DNA of 64,000 nucleotides from Candidatus Schekmanbacteria bacterium RIFCSPLOWO2_02_FULL_38_14 (GCA_001790855.1 MGDH01000042.1:94604-158603), one strand, 5' to 3'; counted from the stretch's first letter, positions 1 to 9,211 are shown. The notes: a model not told the origin generated them from the sequence alone. Made by a program: numbers and translations.

Positions 1-156
1 TGCAAATATGCCTACTTTTCCGACTGGTGTAGTGTCCTGATTCTCATAAATCTCAAAGTAATCTGGTTGGGGTCTGCGATTCTTGTATTTAAAAAGCGCA
101 AAGGAAAAAACGATAATGATAACGAGCACAACCAAAATTCCAATAAGAATACCCAT
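1..156 (-). CDS. Partial single-pass membrane protein (N-terminus only)
   Basis: The gene starts at ATG 156-154 and runs off the left edge of the window, leaving 52 residues. A clear Shine-Dalgarno (AGGAGGAAAGG) lies just upstream on the minus strand. Residues 1-20 form a hydrophobic helix of Ile, Val, Leu and Phe, followed by a basic stretch (KYKNRR), so the N-terminus is a membrane anchor with a probably cytoplasmic continuation. The rest (PQPDYFEIYENQDT...) matches no family I recognise. The reading frame and RBS are seen directly; function is unknown. Confidence 0.65.
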   Translation of the reverse strand, partial: MGILIGILVVLVIIIVFSFALFKYKNRRPQPDYFEIYENQDTTPVGKVGIFA

Positions 157-543
157 AACCTTTCCTCCTCTTTTTCAAACTAGACTATAATCTTAAGATG
201 CGGGGTTAGAAAACCCCGCCTATCTATAGGCGGGACATTCCTGTCCCGCTAATTTTCATGATTATATGGAAGAAAACTAATATTAAAGGGATATACCTAT
301 GTCAAGTCAAAAAAAGTAAACTGTCTTTACATTCCCTTGACACTTCCTACAAATTTTGTATTTGCAACTTACGATTCATAGACAAGCCCGTGGTTTTCAG
401 GATGGAAGGCTAAAGCCTCCACTACCCTGTAACCACAAAACTTTGCATACTTACAACTTTTTTCCAGACCCCTGAATTTCTCCCTTGAACTATTTCAATA
501 AATTTATAATTAGATTAAAAAGTTTAGATAAGGAGGGTGTAAA
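157..543. other. Intergenic region with repeats, no gene
   Basis: This 387-base gap lies between divergent genes. It holds a family-A palindromic repeat (200-249) and a separate hairpin-forming block at 390-436, with outer arms GTGGTT/AACCAC and an inner GGAAGGCT/AGCCTCC pair. A TATAAT at 505-510, about 35 bases before the msr start, is a probable -10 element, but the TTGAAC at 485-490 gives only a 14-base spacer. No coding frame is convincing. Confidence 0.6.
200..249. repeat. Family-A palindromic repeat, copy 1
   Basis: The 50-base block consists of consecutive hairpins: GGGGTTAGAAAACCCC, then CCGCCTATCTATAGGCGG, then GCGGGACATTCCTGTCCCGC. Near-identical copies occur at 38552-38601 and 59525-59574, and a rearranged copy lies inside the element at 16188-16316. 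All are intergenic. The architecture resembles REP/MITE-type repeats; no associated transposase is seen. Confidence 0.9.
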
Positions 544-1542
544 ATGAATAATAAGTTCATAATCTTTTTTAGTACTCTGTCTATTTTATTGCTGGTGCTT
601 ATCACATACGGCAAAAAAGATACCCGTGCAGAAAAGAAAGATGAGTTATCCTGCCCTGATGTTTCAGTAAACTCTAAGGAAATGGCAATGAGCGATGAGG
701 AATGGAAAAAACTTCTTTCAGAAGAACAGTACAACGTGATGAGAAAAAAAGGGACAGAACTCCCCTTCTCAGGGAAATACACCTACAATAAAGGAAAAGG
801 AATTTATCAATGTGCTGCCTGCGGGAATGAACTTTTTAGCTCAGACACAAAGTTCGAATCAGGTATAGGATGGCCCAGCTTCTGGAAACCTGCATATGAT
901 GGAAGTGTAAAAACAATAGAAGACAACAGCCTTGGAATGAGGAGAATAGAAGTAATATGTGGAAAGTGCGGCTCTCATCTTGGTCATCTATTTCCAGATG
1001 GTCCCAAACCAACTGGACAGAGATACTGCATCAATTCAGTAGCGCTCAAATTTAACAAGGAGGAGAAAATGGAGAAAGCGACTTTTGGAGGTGGGTGTTT
1101 CTGGGGTGTAGAAGCAAAATTCAGAAAACTAAAAGGAGTTGTAAATACAACAGTCGGTTATATGGGAGGCACATTTAAAAACCCAACTTATGAAGATATA
1201 TGCACAGACAAAACAAGCCATGCAGAGGTTGTGCATATAGAATATGATCCTTCTAAAGTTACTTATGAAGAACTCCTTGATGTTTTCTGGAAAGTTCACA
1301 ACCCAACACAGTTTAACCGGCAGGGCCCTGATATAGGCACCCAGTACAGGTCAGTGATTTTCTTCTATTCACCTAAGCAGGAAGCATTAGCAAAAAAGTC
1401 TTTAAAAAAACTTGAAGACTCAAAAGTCTATGACAGAAAAATAGTTACACAGATTGCTCCTGCTGCTGAATTTTACAAAGCAGAAGAATATCATCAGCGC
1501 TATCTTGAAAAACACGGGCTTGACAGCTGCAAGGCCTTTTAA
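544..1542 (+). CDS. msrBA: Secreted bifunctional methionine sulfoxide reductase (MsrB-MsrA)
   Basis: This 332-residue protein reduces both R- and S-methionine sulfoxide. Residues 5-21 are a hydrophobic signal or anchor without a lipobox cysteine, so the full-length product should act outside the cytoplasm. The MsrB domain covers about 48-170, with zinc cysteines C90/C93 and C139/C142 and catalytic C162 (RYCINS). The MsrA domain covers 176-332 with the GCFWG motif (C185). The start has a strong upstream SD (AAGGAGGGTG). The domain order is B then A, the reverse of the common MsrAB fusion. Oddly, a near-perfect SD (AAGGAGGAG) sits at the domain boundary before an in-frame ATG at 1069, so MsrA may also be made alone as a cytoplasmic enzyme. 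Identity is certain; dual translation is inference. Confidence 0.95.
   Translation: MNNKFIIFFSTLSILLLVLITYGKKDTRAEKKDELSCPDVSVNSKEMAMSDEEWKKLLSEEQYNVMRKKGTELPFSGKYTYNKGKGIYQCAACGNELFSSDTKFESGIGWPSFWKPAYDGSVKTIEDNSLGMRRIEVICGKCGSHLGHLFPDGPKPTGQRYCINSVALKFNKEEKMEKATFGGGCFWGVEAKFRKLKGVVNTTVGYMGGTFKNPTYEDICTDKTSHAEVVHIEYDPSKVTYEELLDVFWKVHNPTQFNRQGPDIGTQYRSVIFFYSPKQEALAKKSLKKLEDSKVYDRKIVTQIAPAAEFYKAEEYHQRYLEKHGLDSCKAF
1057..1071 (+). promoter_or_regulatory. Internal ribosome binding site before the MsrA domain
   Basis: AAGGAGGAG at 1057-1065 is followed by AAA and an in-frame ATG at 1069-1071 (codon 176), exactly where the MsrA domain begins ([13 protein letters not shown]). The spacing is short (3 bases), but the SD is better than most gene starts in this window. 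It may drive a separate MsrA lacking the signal peptide, or be a relic of two formerly separate genes. Confidence 0.6.
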
Positions 1543-1693
1543 TGCAAACCTTGCAGATATGATTTGGTTTTTTATTGCGATAGGTTCAATACCAGACCTC
1601 AGTGCCTTTGCCTTTGGGAACCATAGTCTAAAAGATTTTTTTCCAGGACCTGTCAAAACAGAATTAACAATACTGGTTTCAGTAATTCCATGC

Positions 1694-1722
1694 TTGACAT
1701 GGAACCCGGTTATTTATATTAA
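1694..1722 (+). promoter_or_regulatory. Candidate sigma-70 promoter for aguB-aguA
   Basis: TTGACA at 1694-1699 is followed by a 17-base spacer and TATTAA at 1717-1722, about 60 bases ahead of the aguB ATG. The -35 is a perfect consensus; the -10 matches 4 of 6. Confidence 0.5.
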
Positions 1723-1781
1723 ACCAGAATTCATATCTTTACAGGGATAATAGTTTTATAGAGTTTTTTTCAATACAAGCA

Positions 1782-2648
1782 ATGAACACAAAAAACAAAA
1801 GTAAAATCACAATCGGGCTTATCCAGACCCTTGTTTCTGAAAATCCTGAGGCAAATTTAAAAAATATCATAGAGAAAGTAAAAGAGGCTGCGGGGGAAGG
1901 TGCAAAGATTGTTTGCCTTCAGGAACTGTTCAGCACAAAATATTTTCCACAGTTCAGGAACAAGAATGCTTTCAAATTAGCTGAAACAATTCCGGGAAAA
2001 ACCACAGATGTCCTTTCCGCTCTTGCAAAAGATTTCAGAATTGTCATCATCGCGCCAATCTTTGAAAAAGATTCAAAGAAGAATTATTTCAACTCTGCTG
2101 TTGTAATAAACACAGATGGAAAACTTCTCAATACTTACCGCAAGGTTCATATCCCCCAAGATTCGCTTTTTTATGAAAAGACCTACTTCAAACCGGGAAA
2201 CTCCGGGTTTAAAGTATATAATACTGAATATGCTAAAATAGGAGTTCTGATATGCTACGACCAGTGGTTTCCTGAGGCTGCGAGGATTCTTGCACTCAAA
2301 GGCGCTGATATAATATTTTACCCAACTGCTATAGGATGGATTAGAGGTTATACTTCACCTGACGGAGACTGGCATGATGCATGGGAAATAATCCAGCGTT
2401 CCCATGCAATTGCAAGCGGAGTACACGTTGCATCAGTGAACAGGGTTGGAACAGAAGGGAAACTTGAATTCTGGGGACAATCCTTTGTCTGTGACTCTTT
2501 TGGGAAAGTGCTTAAAAGAGCAAGCAGCAAAAAAGAAGAAGTGGTCGTGGTAGAAGTTGACTTAAGCAAGAACAAAAGAATCCGCGATGGTTGGGGATTT
2601 TTAAAAAATAGAAGACCGGAAACGTATGGGATGCTGGTAAAAAAGTGA
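1782..2648 (+). CDS. aguB: N-carbamoylputrescine amidase
   Basis: This nitrilase-superfamily enzyme hydrolyses N-carbamoylputrescine to putrescine, ammonia and CO2, the last step of putrescine synthesis from agmatine. At 288 residues it is the usual family length. The Glu-Lys-Cys triad is visible: E48 (CLQELF), K121 (YRKVHIPQD) and C158 (ICYDQWFPEAAR). The DQWFPEAAR context is typical of the carbamoylputrescine amidase branch. No signal peptide is present, so it is cytosolic. The ATG has no obvious SD. The next gene, 73 bases downstream on the same strand, is agmatine deiminase, which makes its substrate; this neighbourhood strongly supports the specific assignment. Confidence 0.93.
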   Translation: MNTKNKSKITIGLIQTLVSENPEANLKNIIEKVKEAAGEGAKIVCLQELFSTKYFPQFRNKNAFKLAETIPGKTTDVLSALAKDFRIVIIAPIFEKDSKKNYFNSAVVINTDGKLLNTYRKVHIPQDSLFYEKTYFKPGNSGFKVYNTEYAKIGVLICYDQWFPEAARILALKGADIIFYPTAIGWIRGYTSPDGDWHDAWEIIQRSHAIASGVHVASVNRVGTEGKLEFWGQSFVCDSFGKVLKRASSKKEEVVVVEVDLSKNKRIRDGWGFLKNRRPETYGMLVKK

Positions 2649-2671
2649 CTCGTCGTTCGTGACTCGTGGAT
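2645..2671. repeat. Tandem-word micro-repeat (gactcgt...gtgactcgtgg)
   Basis: Just after the aguB stop is a degenerate tandem of the words GACTCGT and TTCGTGACTCGTGG. Similar tandem-word intergenic strings made of other words occur at 9270-9300, 11455-11485, 46241-46275 and 47098-47125. Confidence 0.4.
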
Positions 2672-2721
2672 AGTATAAATTTTAAATTTTAATTTATCAT
2701 TTAGACTTTTGATTTTTCATA

Positions 2722-3780
2722 ATGACCAATATAAATAACCAAACCAAGACTCCTTCCCAGTTAGGCTACTATATGCCTGCTGAATGGGAAAAACATGATG
2801 CAATCTGGCTTTCATGGCCACATGACCCCATTACCTTTCCTGACCGCGTTCAAAAAGTTGAAAAAGTTTTTCTAAATATAATAAAAACAATTCATAAAAG
2901 CGAAAGAGTAAATCTTTTTGTAAGAAATGAAGATATTGAGGCTAACGCTTTTAAACTATTGACTTTTAAAGATGTTGATTTGAGCCGTATCAGTTTTTTT
3001 GTTTACAACTACGCAGATGTCTGGTTTAGAGACTATGGACCTATTTTTCTGTTAAATAAAAATGAAAAAAAAATAGCCATGTCCCACTGGATTTTCAATG
3101 CATGGGGTGGCAAATACAAAGACCTTATTAAGGATACAGAAATTCCATCATTTATAAACAAACATCTTAACCTGCCCTGCTTCAAGCCCGGAATTATTCT
3201 TGAAGGTGGTTCAATTGATGTAAATGGCAATGGAACCTTGCTGACAACAGAAGTCTGCCTTTTAAATAAAAACAGAAATGCTCATCTCGGCAAAAACGAA
3301 ATAGAAAAATATCTAAAAGAATTTCTTGGAGTAACCAATATTATCTGGCTCAAAGATGGCATAGTTGGGGATGATACTGATGGCCACATAGACGATATAG
3401 CAAGGTTTGTTAATCTTTCTACTGTCCTTTGTTGCTATGAGGAAAATAAAGAAGATGCAAATTATAAAATACTTAAAGAAAACTATGAAATTTTATGCGA
3501 ATCAAAAGACCAGGATGGGAATAGATTAGAGGTAGTAAAATTACCAATGCCGGGTTTTATTGGAGATAAGGAAAGAAGACTTCCTGCAAGTTATGCAAAT
3601 TTTTACATAGGCAACAGTGCTGTGCTGGCTCCTGTTTTTGGAAAACAAAATGACAAGAAAGCCCTTGAAATAATCCAAAGACAGTTTCCTGAACGCAGTG
3701 TTGTTGGAATAAATTGCAGCGACCTTGTGTACGGACTCGGGACGCTACACTGCATCAGCCAGCAACAGCCCGCACTTTAG
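2722..3780 (+). CDS. aguA: Agmatine deiminase
   Basis: This converts agmatine to N-carbamoylputrescine plus ammonia. The 352-residue protein has the porphyromonas-type peptidyl-arginine deiminase fold. Visible motifs are LSWPHDP near the N-terminus, VWFRDYGPIF, NAWGGKY, EGGSIDVNGNG, the DGHIDD acid/His pair and the C-terminal GTLHCISQQQP holding the catalytic cysteine (C344, preceded by H343). Together with aguB upstream it completes the agmatine route to putrescine. The arginine decarboxylase that would supply agmatine is not in the window. Cytosolic; no signal peptide. Confidence 0.95.
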   Translation: MTNINNQTKTPSQLGYYMPAEWEKHDAIWLSWPHDPITFPDRVQKVEKVFLNIIKTIHKSERVNLFVRNEDIEANAFKLLTFKDVDLSRISFFVYNYADVWFRDYGPIFLLNKNEKKIAMSHWIFNAWGGKYKDLIKDTEIPSFINKHLNLPCFKPGIILEGGSIDVNGNGTLLTTEVCLLNKNRNAHLGKNEIEKYLKEFLGVTNIIWLKDGIVGDDTDGHIDDIARFVNLSTVLCCYEENKEDANYKILKENYEILCESKDQDGNRLEVVKLPMPGFIGDKERRLPASYANFYIGNSAVLAPVFGKQNDKKALEIIQRQFPERSVVGINCSDLVYGLGTLHCISQQQPAL

Positions 3781-3832
3781 GGTTTTATAAATGATAATTA
3801 AGATTACTCTATTTCTTTCCCTGCTATGGATT

Positions 3833-4180
3833 TTAAATCCCTTCCTTGGAAACAACCCCTTTTTCAAATAAATAACTGAGCAGGATAAAACCTCCGCAGG
3901 GAGAGGCATCATAATTGCAGTCAGGGTCCCTGAAATCGCATCCATCTATGAAAAAATCACATTTTTTGCAGATAATCTCTTTCAGGATATCATCAGACCT
4001 GAAAGTTATTTCTTTTACCTGAACCCTTAAACCCTCTGTTTTATCCTGAAACATTTTGTTATCAAGCAAACTTTTCATTATCTCAAATCCCCTGCAGGCA
4101 GATTCTTCTTTCTTGCCCTTCTTGTAAAACCTGCAATGCAATTCACAAATTAAATATTTTTTTTGTTCTTTCACAATCAT
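3833..4180 (-). CDS. Cysteine-rich small protein of unknown function
   Basis: The 115-residue protein carries eight cysteines in two clusters: CELHC and a further Cys near residues 12-29, then CKKC, DGCDF, DPDC and SPCGG near the C-terminus. The spacing suggests a metal or iron-sulfur site, but I cannot assign a family or function. No signal peptide or membrane segment. It lies 60 bases downstream of the acyl-CoA synthetase on the same strand and is probably cotranscribed with it. The SD is weak (AGG about 9 bases before ATG). The conserved-looking Cys pattern argues for a real gene. Confidence 0.65.
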   Translation of the reverse strand: MIVKEQKKYLICELHCRFYKKGKKEESACRGFEIMKSLLDNKMFQDKTEGLRVQVKEITFRSDDILKEIICKKCDFFIDGCDFRDPDCNYDASPCGGFILLSYLFEKGVVSKEGI

Positions 4181-4240
4181 TTTATAAACCTGATAGTTGT
4201 CTGCTTATAACTTATAACTCACAGCTGAAATTTTTATGTT

Positions 4241-6019
4241 TCAGTCATACATCTTCTCAATAACATCCCTGTATTTTTCAAGAATTATCCCCCTCTTTAC
4301 TTTTAGTGTCGGAGTAAGTTCTTCTGATTCAATTCTGAAATCATCCGCTACAAGAGAGAATCTCCTGACCTTCTCAAAAGTCGCAAGCTCTTTGTTGATT
4401 CCATCAGTGATAGACTGGTACAGAGAAATTATTTTTGAGTTGTTTATTAACTCCGGTTTACTGGAAAATTCTATCTTCTCATCTTCAGCATATCTCTCAA
4501 GGACTCCAAAATCAGGGACAAGAATCGCGGTTATGAACTTCATCCTGTCGCCTATTACAACTGCCTGAGATATGAACCTGTTTTTCCTGAATGCATTTTC
4601 AATCTGCTGTGGCGCAACGTACTTCCCGCCTGATGTCTTTATCAGGTCTTTAAGTCTGTCCGTTATGGTAAGAAAATTATCTGAATCCAGAAAGCCAACA
4701 TCTCCTGTATGTAACCATCCCTCATCATCAATTACCTTCCTTGTCCCCTCTCCATCCTTATAATACCCCTGCATTATAACAGCCCCTCGTACAAGTATCT
4801 CATTCCTGTCTCCAATTGCAATTTCAATTCCGAGCAATGGTTGTCCGACAGTTCCATAACGGACATCATCTCTCCTGTTCAGTGTAACGGCGCAGGTTGT
4901 TTCTGTCAGCCCGTATCCCTCCTGAATTACCAACCCCAAATCACTGAAAAACTCGCCAACCTCTTTATACAGAGGTGCACCTCCTGAAATAAGCATTCTC
5001 AGCCTTCCTCCAAGCCTCTCTTTTATTTTCGAAAGGACTATTTTCTCAGCAATTAAATTTTTTATATAACTGATTCTGTTTCTTTCAGTCCCCCTGTTTT
5101 CCCTGTAAGCTCTTCCGGATTTCAGCGCCCAGTGAAAAAGTTTTTTCTTGAATTCACTTTCCCTTTCAACACCATCCGAAATCATTGAATAGATTTTCTC
5201 ATACACCCTTGGCACTGAAACAAGAAGCGTCGGCTTGAGCTTTGCAAGGTTCTTTGCAAGGGCTTCGATATTTTCCGAGTAACCAACCCCGCATCCGTTA
5301 AATATCACGAAATATTCAACCATCCTCTCAAGAACATGGCTCAGAGGAAGAAAGGATATCAGGAGGTCATCTTTTTCAACCTCAATACTTTTCCCGAGAG
5401 CATAAATCTCCGCTGTAATATTGCGGTGAGAGAGCATAACTCCTTTTGGAACTCCTGTTGTTCCGGATGTGTACATTATCGTTGCCATATCAGATGGTTT
5501 CACGGTTGATACTCTTTTCTCATAGCTTTCAGAGCCGCTTTCAAGCCTCTCTCTCCCGGTTTCAACAACTTCCCTGAAAGTAAGAGCCTCTTCCGGGGTT
5601 CTTTCTGAATTGCTCTCAAGAATAATTATTTTTTCAATGGTTTTCAGTTTACTCCTTATAGAAAGAATCTTTTTCAGAAGCTGCTCGTTTGAAACAACAA
5701 TTATTTTTGAACCCGAATCATTGATAATGTACTCAAGATGGGACGGGGTCAGGGAAGTGTAAAGGGGAACATCTATCCCTCCTGCCCCGATTGTTGCAAT
5801 ATCACATATCATCCACTGGGGCAGGTTTTCTGAAAAAATAGCAAGCCTGTCCCCTCTCCTGAACCCGAGGGCTTCAAGTCCTGCCGCAAAACATTCAACC
5901 TTCTGCAGAAATTCCCTGAACCTTATTGCGTGGAATTTCCCCTCGTGTTTGTACAGGAGAACCTCTTTGTCCGGATATTTTTTTGCAGTCTCTAAAAATA
6001 ACTTGCCTACCGTGTCCAT
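4241..6019 (-). CDS. Long-chain acyl-CoA synthetase (AMP-forming)
   Basis: This ANL-superfamily ligase activates fatty acids with ATP and CoA. The 592-residue length is typical of FadD15/long-chain types. Visible motifs are the P-loop-like YTSGTTGVPKGVMLSH, GYGLTETT (A5), GWLHTGDVGFLD (A7) and the hinge/A8 region ITDRLKDLIKTSGGKYV. There is no transmembrane segment; such enzymes are usually peripheral to the inner membrane. The downstream Cys-rich gene is on the same strand. Substrate chain length cannot be read from sequence. Confidence 0.9.
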   Translation of the reverse strand: MDTVGKLFLETAKKYPDKEVLLYKHEGKFHAIRFREFLQKVECFAAGLEALGFRRGDRLAIFSENLPQWMICDIATIGAGGIDVPLYTSLTPSHLEYIINDSGSKIIVVSNEQLLKKILSIRSKLKTIEKIIILESNSERTPEEALTFREVVETGRERLESGSESYEKRVSTVKPSDMATIMYTSGTTGVPKGVMLSHRNITAEIYALGKSIEVEKDDLLISFLPLSHVLERMVEYFVIFNGCGVGYSENIEALAKNLAKLKPTLLVSVPRVYEKIYSMISDGVERESEFKKKLFHWALKSGRAYRENRGTERNRISYIKNLIAEKIVLSKIKERLGGRLRMLISGGAPLYKEVGEFFSDLGLVIQEGYGLTETTCAVTLNRRDDVRYGTVGQPLLGIEIAIGDRNEILVRGAVIMQGYYKDGEGTRKVIDDEGWLHTGDVGFLDSDNFLTITDRLKDLIKTSGGKYVAPQQIENAFRKNRFISQAVVIGDRMKFITAILVPDFGVLERYAEDEKIEFSSKPELINNSKIISLYQSITDGINKELATFEKVRRFSLVADDFRIESEELTPTLKVKRGIILEKYRDVIEKMYD

Positions 6020-6147
6020 TTTCTCAAAAAATCCAAAAAGTTTTTAGCCTTGAGTTGCAATTTGAACTTCAGTTTTAATTTTATTGACACAATCTTCATG
6101 ATTAGTCTATTTTAATATCACATTTAATTTTTTTGTAAATACAGGCA

Positions 6148-6489
6148 ATGAAAAAAAATATTTTTAAAGAAAAACGTGGATATCCAAGAATCAAATCACT
6201 TCATTTAAATGCCTATAATTATTTTGATCAAAAAGAATACGAGAAAAGGAAGGGAATTGCCCTTACGTTGAATATCAGCTTGAGCGGAATGTTCATAGAG
6301 TCAGGGGTTCCTTTTCCAATACACTCAGTGCTTGAAATAACTCTTGCCCTTGAGGAAATCCTGCTGACATTAAAAGGCGAAGTGAGAAGGTCTGAGATAG
6401 CTGAAAATGGAAATTATCACCTCGGAATTTTTTTTGTTGATATCTCCCCTGAATCACAAAAAATCCTCAATACTCTCATTCCCTCATAA
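6148..6489 (+). CDS. PilZ domain protein
   Basis: This 113-residue protein is essentially a single PilZ domain, the common receptor module for cyclic-di-GMP. The N-terminal arginine motif appears as KRGYPRIKS and the second motif as NISLSGMFIES, where the usual D/NxSxxG is present. With no output domain it probably acts through a partner. It is transcribed divergently from the acyl-CoA synthetase and convergently with hisD. Binding of c-di-GMP is inferred from the family. Confidence 0.8.
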   Translation: MKKNIFKEKRGYPRIKSLHLNAYNYFDQKEYEKRKGIALTLNISLSGMFIESGVPFPIHSVLEITLALEEILLTLKGEVRRSEIAENGNYHLGIFFVDISPESQKILNTLIPS

Positions 6490-6532
6490 TTCTGTCTCTA
6501 AGTTTCCAATTTATAATCTAAAATTTGCCCTC

Positions 6533-7819
6533 TCACTTTCTCACCATTGCAGACCTTGCATGGGCATCAAGTCCTTCAATAGATGCAAAAGTTATGAGAA
6601 GCCTTTTTAGCTTTAAAAATTCTTTCCTGTTAAAAGAAACAATGCTGATTCTTTTCACAAAATCATCAACTGAGAGAACTGAAGAAAACCTTGCTGTTCC
6701 GCCTGTTGGCAGCACATGGCTTGGTCCTGCGGCATAGTCTCCAAGAACTTCCGGAGTATAACTCCCAAGAAACACAGCGCCTGCATTTTCTACCTTAGAT
6801 ACAAGACGCATTGGGTTCTTTACCATTATCTCAAGATGCTCCGGTGCAATCCGGTTTGCAATACCAATACCGTCAGAAATTGTCTCTGTTATGATTATAG
6901 CTCCGAATTTTTCAAGCGCCCTGATTGCTATTTCAGAGCGGTTAAGTTTTTTTATCTGCGCTGATATTTCTTTTTTAACCTGAGAAGCTATTTTTTCTGA
7001 ATTGGTTATCAGAATTGCTGATGCTGTTTCGTCGTGCTCAGCCTGAGAAAGAAGGTCGGCAGCAATATATTTGGGGTTTGCCCCTGCGTCAGCAACAACA
7101 ACAATTTCAGTGGGACCTGCAACCATATCAATCCCGACCTTTCCGAAAACCATTCTCTTTGCTGTTGCCACATAGATGTTTCCGGGTCCGACAATCTTGT
7201 CAACCCTCGGAACTGTTTCTGTTCCGAAAGCCATCGCAGCAATAGCCTGCGCCCCTCCAATCCTGTAGACTTCATCGACTCCGCTCCACCTTGCCGCAAC
7301 AAGCGGGTACGGGTTCAAATCTCCCTTTGGAGCAGGAAAGCACATTATGATTTTTTTGACACCTGCAATTCTTGCAGGAATTGCGTTCATAAAAACTGAT
7401 GACGGGTATGATGCCTTGCCTCCCGGAACATAAATCCCAACTGTTTCTATTGCTCTCATCCCCTGCCCGAGGAAAATTCCCTTCTTCTCTGAATAAACAC
7501 GGCTTCCCTTTAAATACTTCAGGTGATATTTTTTTATCCTTGTCATTGCTGTCCTCATAGCCTTTTTCACATCGCCGGGAACCATATTCTCTGCAGCAAT
7601 GAATTCTTTTTCTGATACCTTCAGAGTATCAGGTTTGATGTTTACACCATCAAACTTTTTTGTTAGTTCAATCAGCGCTCTGTCGCCGTATTTTTTGACC
7701 CTTTCAATTATCCTGCTTACTCTCTTTTCAACCTCCGGCGATTCCTTTCCATGGCGATTCAATAAAGCCTTAAAGAAATTATTAAATTCCCTGCTGTCAG
7801 CTTTTATTATCTTCATCAT
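6533..7819 (-). CDS. hisD: Histidinol dehydrogenase
   Basis: This catalyses the last two steps of histidine synthesis, L-histidinol to L-histidine, with NAD+ and zinc. Visible family features are VPGGKASYPSSVFMNAIPA, the GPGNIYVA block, the metal-site SQAEHDE, the catalytic PEHLEI and the C-terminal AGPSHVLPTGG. I place the start at ATG 7819, giving 428 residues, because GGGGGTGAG lies 7 bases upstream; an upstream in-frame GTG at 7831 would have no room for an SD. No other his gene is nearby, so it stands apart from a his operon here. Confidence 0.95.
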   Translation of the reverse strand: MMKIIKADSREFNNFFKALLNRHGKESPEVEKRVSRIIERVKKYGDRALIELTKKFDGVNIKPDTLKVSEKEFIAAENMVPGDVKKAMRTAMTRIKKYHLKYLKGSRVYSEKKGIFLGQGMRAIETVGIYVPGGKASYPSSVFMNAIPARIAGVKKIIMCFPAPKGDLNPYPLVAARWSGVDEVYRIGGAQAIAAMAFGTETVPRVDKIVGPGNIYVATAKRMVFGKVGIDMVAGPTEIVVVADAGANPKYIAADLLSQAEHDETASAILITNSEKIASQVKKEISAQIKKLNRSEIAIRALEKFGAIIITETISDGIGIANRIAPEHLEIMVKNPMRLVSKVENAGAVFLGSYTPEVLGDYAAGPSHVLPTGGTARFSSVLSVDDFVKRISIVSFNRKEFLKLKRLLITFASIEGLDAHARSAMVRK

Positions 7820-7914
7820 TGTTCCACTCACCCCCTTTCATGATAATGAATTCCTGACCTCTTAAAGACCCTAACCCTTTTTTAAGTAACTAAATTTATT
7901 ACAAAATAAATCTC

Positions 7915-7942
7915 TTGACAATCAAAAAAATAGTAATATAGA
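7915..7942 (+). promoter_or_regulatory. Candidate sigma-70 promoter for the TPR lipoprotein
   Basis: TTGACA at 7915-7920, a 16-base AT-rich spacer and TATAGA at 7937-7942 lie 34 bases upstream of the lipoprotein ATG. It is one of the better promoter matches in the window. Confidence 0.6.
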
Positions 7943-7975
7943 AATAAAAGGAAATTATTTTAAAGGAGTAATCCA

Positions 7976-9211
7976 ATGCAAAGAAATAAAATATTCCTCA
8001 TTCTGCTCTCAATATCCCTAATAATCCCTCTCATCAGTTGTGAATCTTCAAGAAAGAAAAAAGAATACCAGAAGCATTTAAGCCAGGGAGAAAAATATTA
8101 TGCTGAAAGTGATTTTGAAAAGGCAATAGAAGAGTTCAGGCTTGCAGCAGAAATAGACCCTAAATCTGATGAAGCCTATAAAAATATAGCCGTGTGTTAT
8201 TCAAACCTTTTCCTTGTTAACATAGACCCCTTTCAAAAACCAAAACGTCTTGAGATAGCAAACAATGCAATTAAATATTACCAGAAAGTTATAGAACTAA
8301 AACCTAATGATGCTGAGGCGCAACTTAATATTTCAAGCGAGTATGCAAAGATAGGTAATATGTATATGAACGATGGTCAGTTCCCTGAAGCCATTCTATA
8401 CCTCAAGAAAAGAATCGAAATTGACCCGAACAACTCAGAGGGACATTACACAATAGGCGTCCTTGACTGGGGATTATGCTTTGACAACAGAAAACTTTAT
8501 AATGTTCTGGGCATGAAAGATTATGTAAACAACCTCAAGGCAAATGAAAGCGCAGTTGAAAAGATAAGCAGGGTTTCAGGGATAAGCAAGGAACTTGTCC
8601 CGCAGGTGCTTGACGCAATAAATACAGATGAAGGAACCGTTCTTGGAAAACTGGATAAAAAATCATTAATGTCCCGGATTACGAGTGTCCCGAAAATTAA
8701 AAAGGAATATGGAGAAAAGGCAATTGAGTGTATAACAAGTTCTCCTCAGGATATAATAAGCTGTATTGGGAAAATTGAAGGAATCAAACCAGAAGAAGTA
8801 AAGATGCTTCACTCTGTTTTGAGCAAAAGCCCTGAAAATTTAGCAAACTACATTCCCCTTGTAGTAAGCGGTGTCAATAAGAATGCTGCTGCAAAGGCTG
8901 TTGATTTAATAATAGACCTTATTAAAAATGAAGCAATTGAAGATGGTTTAAAATCCCTTGACAATGCGATAGAACTCAATAAGAATTATCCCGATGCCCT
9001 TAATTATAAAGTGCTTCTGTATGTTGAGAAAATAAAGCTTGAAAAAGACAAGACAAAGCAGGATGAAGCTATCAAAACAGCTGCTGATATTTCTGCACAG
9101 GCAAGCAAGCTCAGAGACTCTAACAAAACTGATGATATGATAAGCAAAGAAATAGAAGCATTCAAGAAAGCCGTTAATAATGTAAGGGGCAAAAGCAGGA
9201 TTCAATCTTAG
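7976..9211 (+). CDS. TPR-repeat lipoprotein
   Basis: The 411-residue product begins with a lipoprotein signal ending in a lipobox (LISC, C22), so it should be lipidated and membrane-anchored. Residues about 30-160 contain tetratricopeptide repeats (for example YYAESDFEKAIEEFRLAAEIDP and FPEAILYLKKRIEIDPNNSEG regions), usually protein-protein scaffolds. The middle (about 190-300) is helical and without a recognisable domain; a further TPR-like unit lies near 315-360. The SD AAAGGAG is well placed. The gene ends in a G-rich palindromic repeat that may serve as terminator. Specific function is unknown. Confidence 0.8.
   Translation: MQRNKIFLILLSISLIIPLISCESSRKKKEYQKHLSQGEKYYAESDFEKAIEEFRLAAEIDPKSDEAYKNIAVCYSNLFLVNIDPFQKPKRLEIANNAIKYYQKVIELKPNDAEAQLNISSEYAKIGNMYMNDGQFPEAILYLKKRIEIDPNNSEGHYTIGVLDWGLCFDNRKLYNVLGMKDYVNNLKANESAVEKISRVSGISKELVPQVLDAINTDEGTVLGKLDKKSLMSRITSVPKIKKEYGEKAIECITSSPQDIISCIGKIEGIKPEEVKMLHSVLSKSPENLANYIPLVVSGVNKNAAAKAVDLIIDLIKNEAIEDGLKSLDNAIELNKNYPDALNYKVLLYVEKIKLEKDKTKQDEAIKTAADISAQASKLRDSNKTDDMISKEIEAFKKAVNNVRGKSRIQS

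Noticed and set aside
1454-1750. 98-codon frame overlapping the msrBA end
   Set aside because: It is out of frame with the conserved MsrA C-terminus and has no motif; the part beyond 1542 is AT-rich intergenic sequence with a promoter.
7009-7399. Several Gln- or Cys-rich open frames inside hisD
   Set aside because: They are shadows of the conserved hisD frame.
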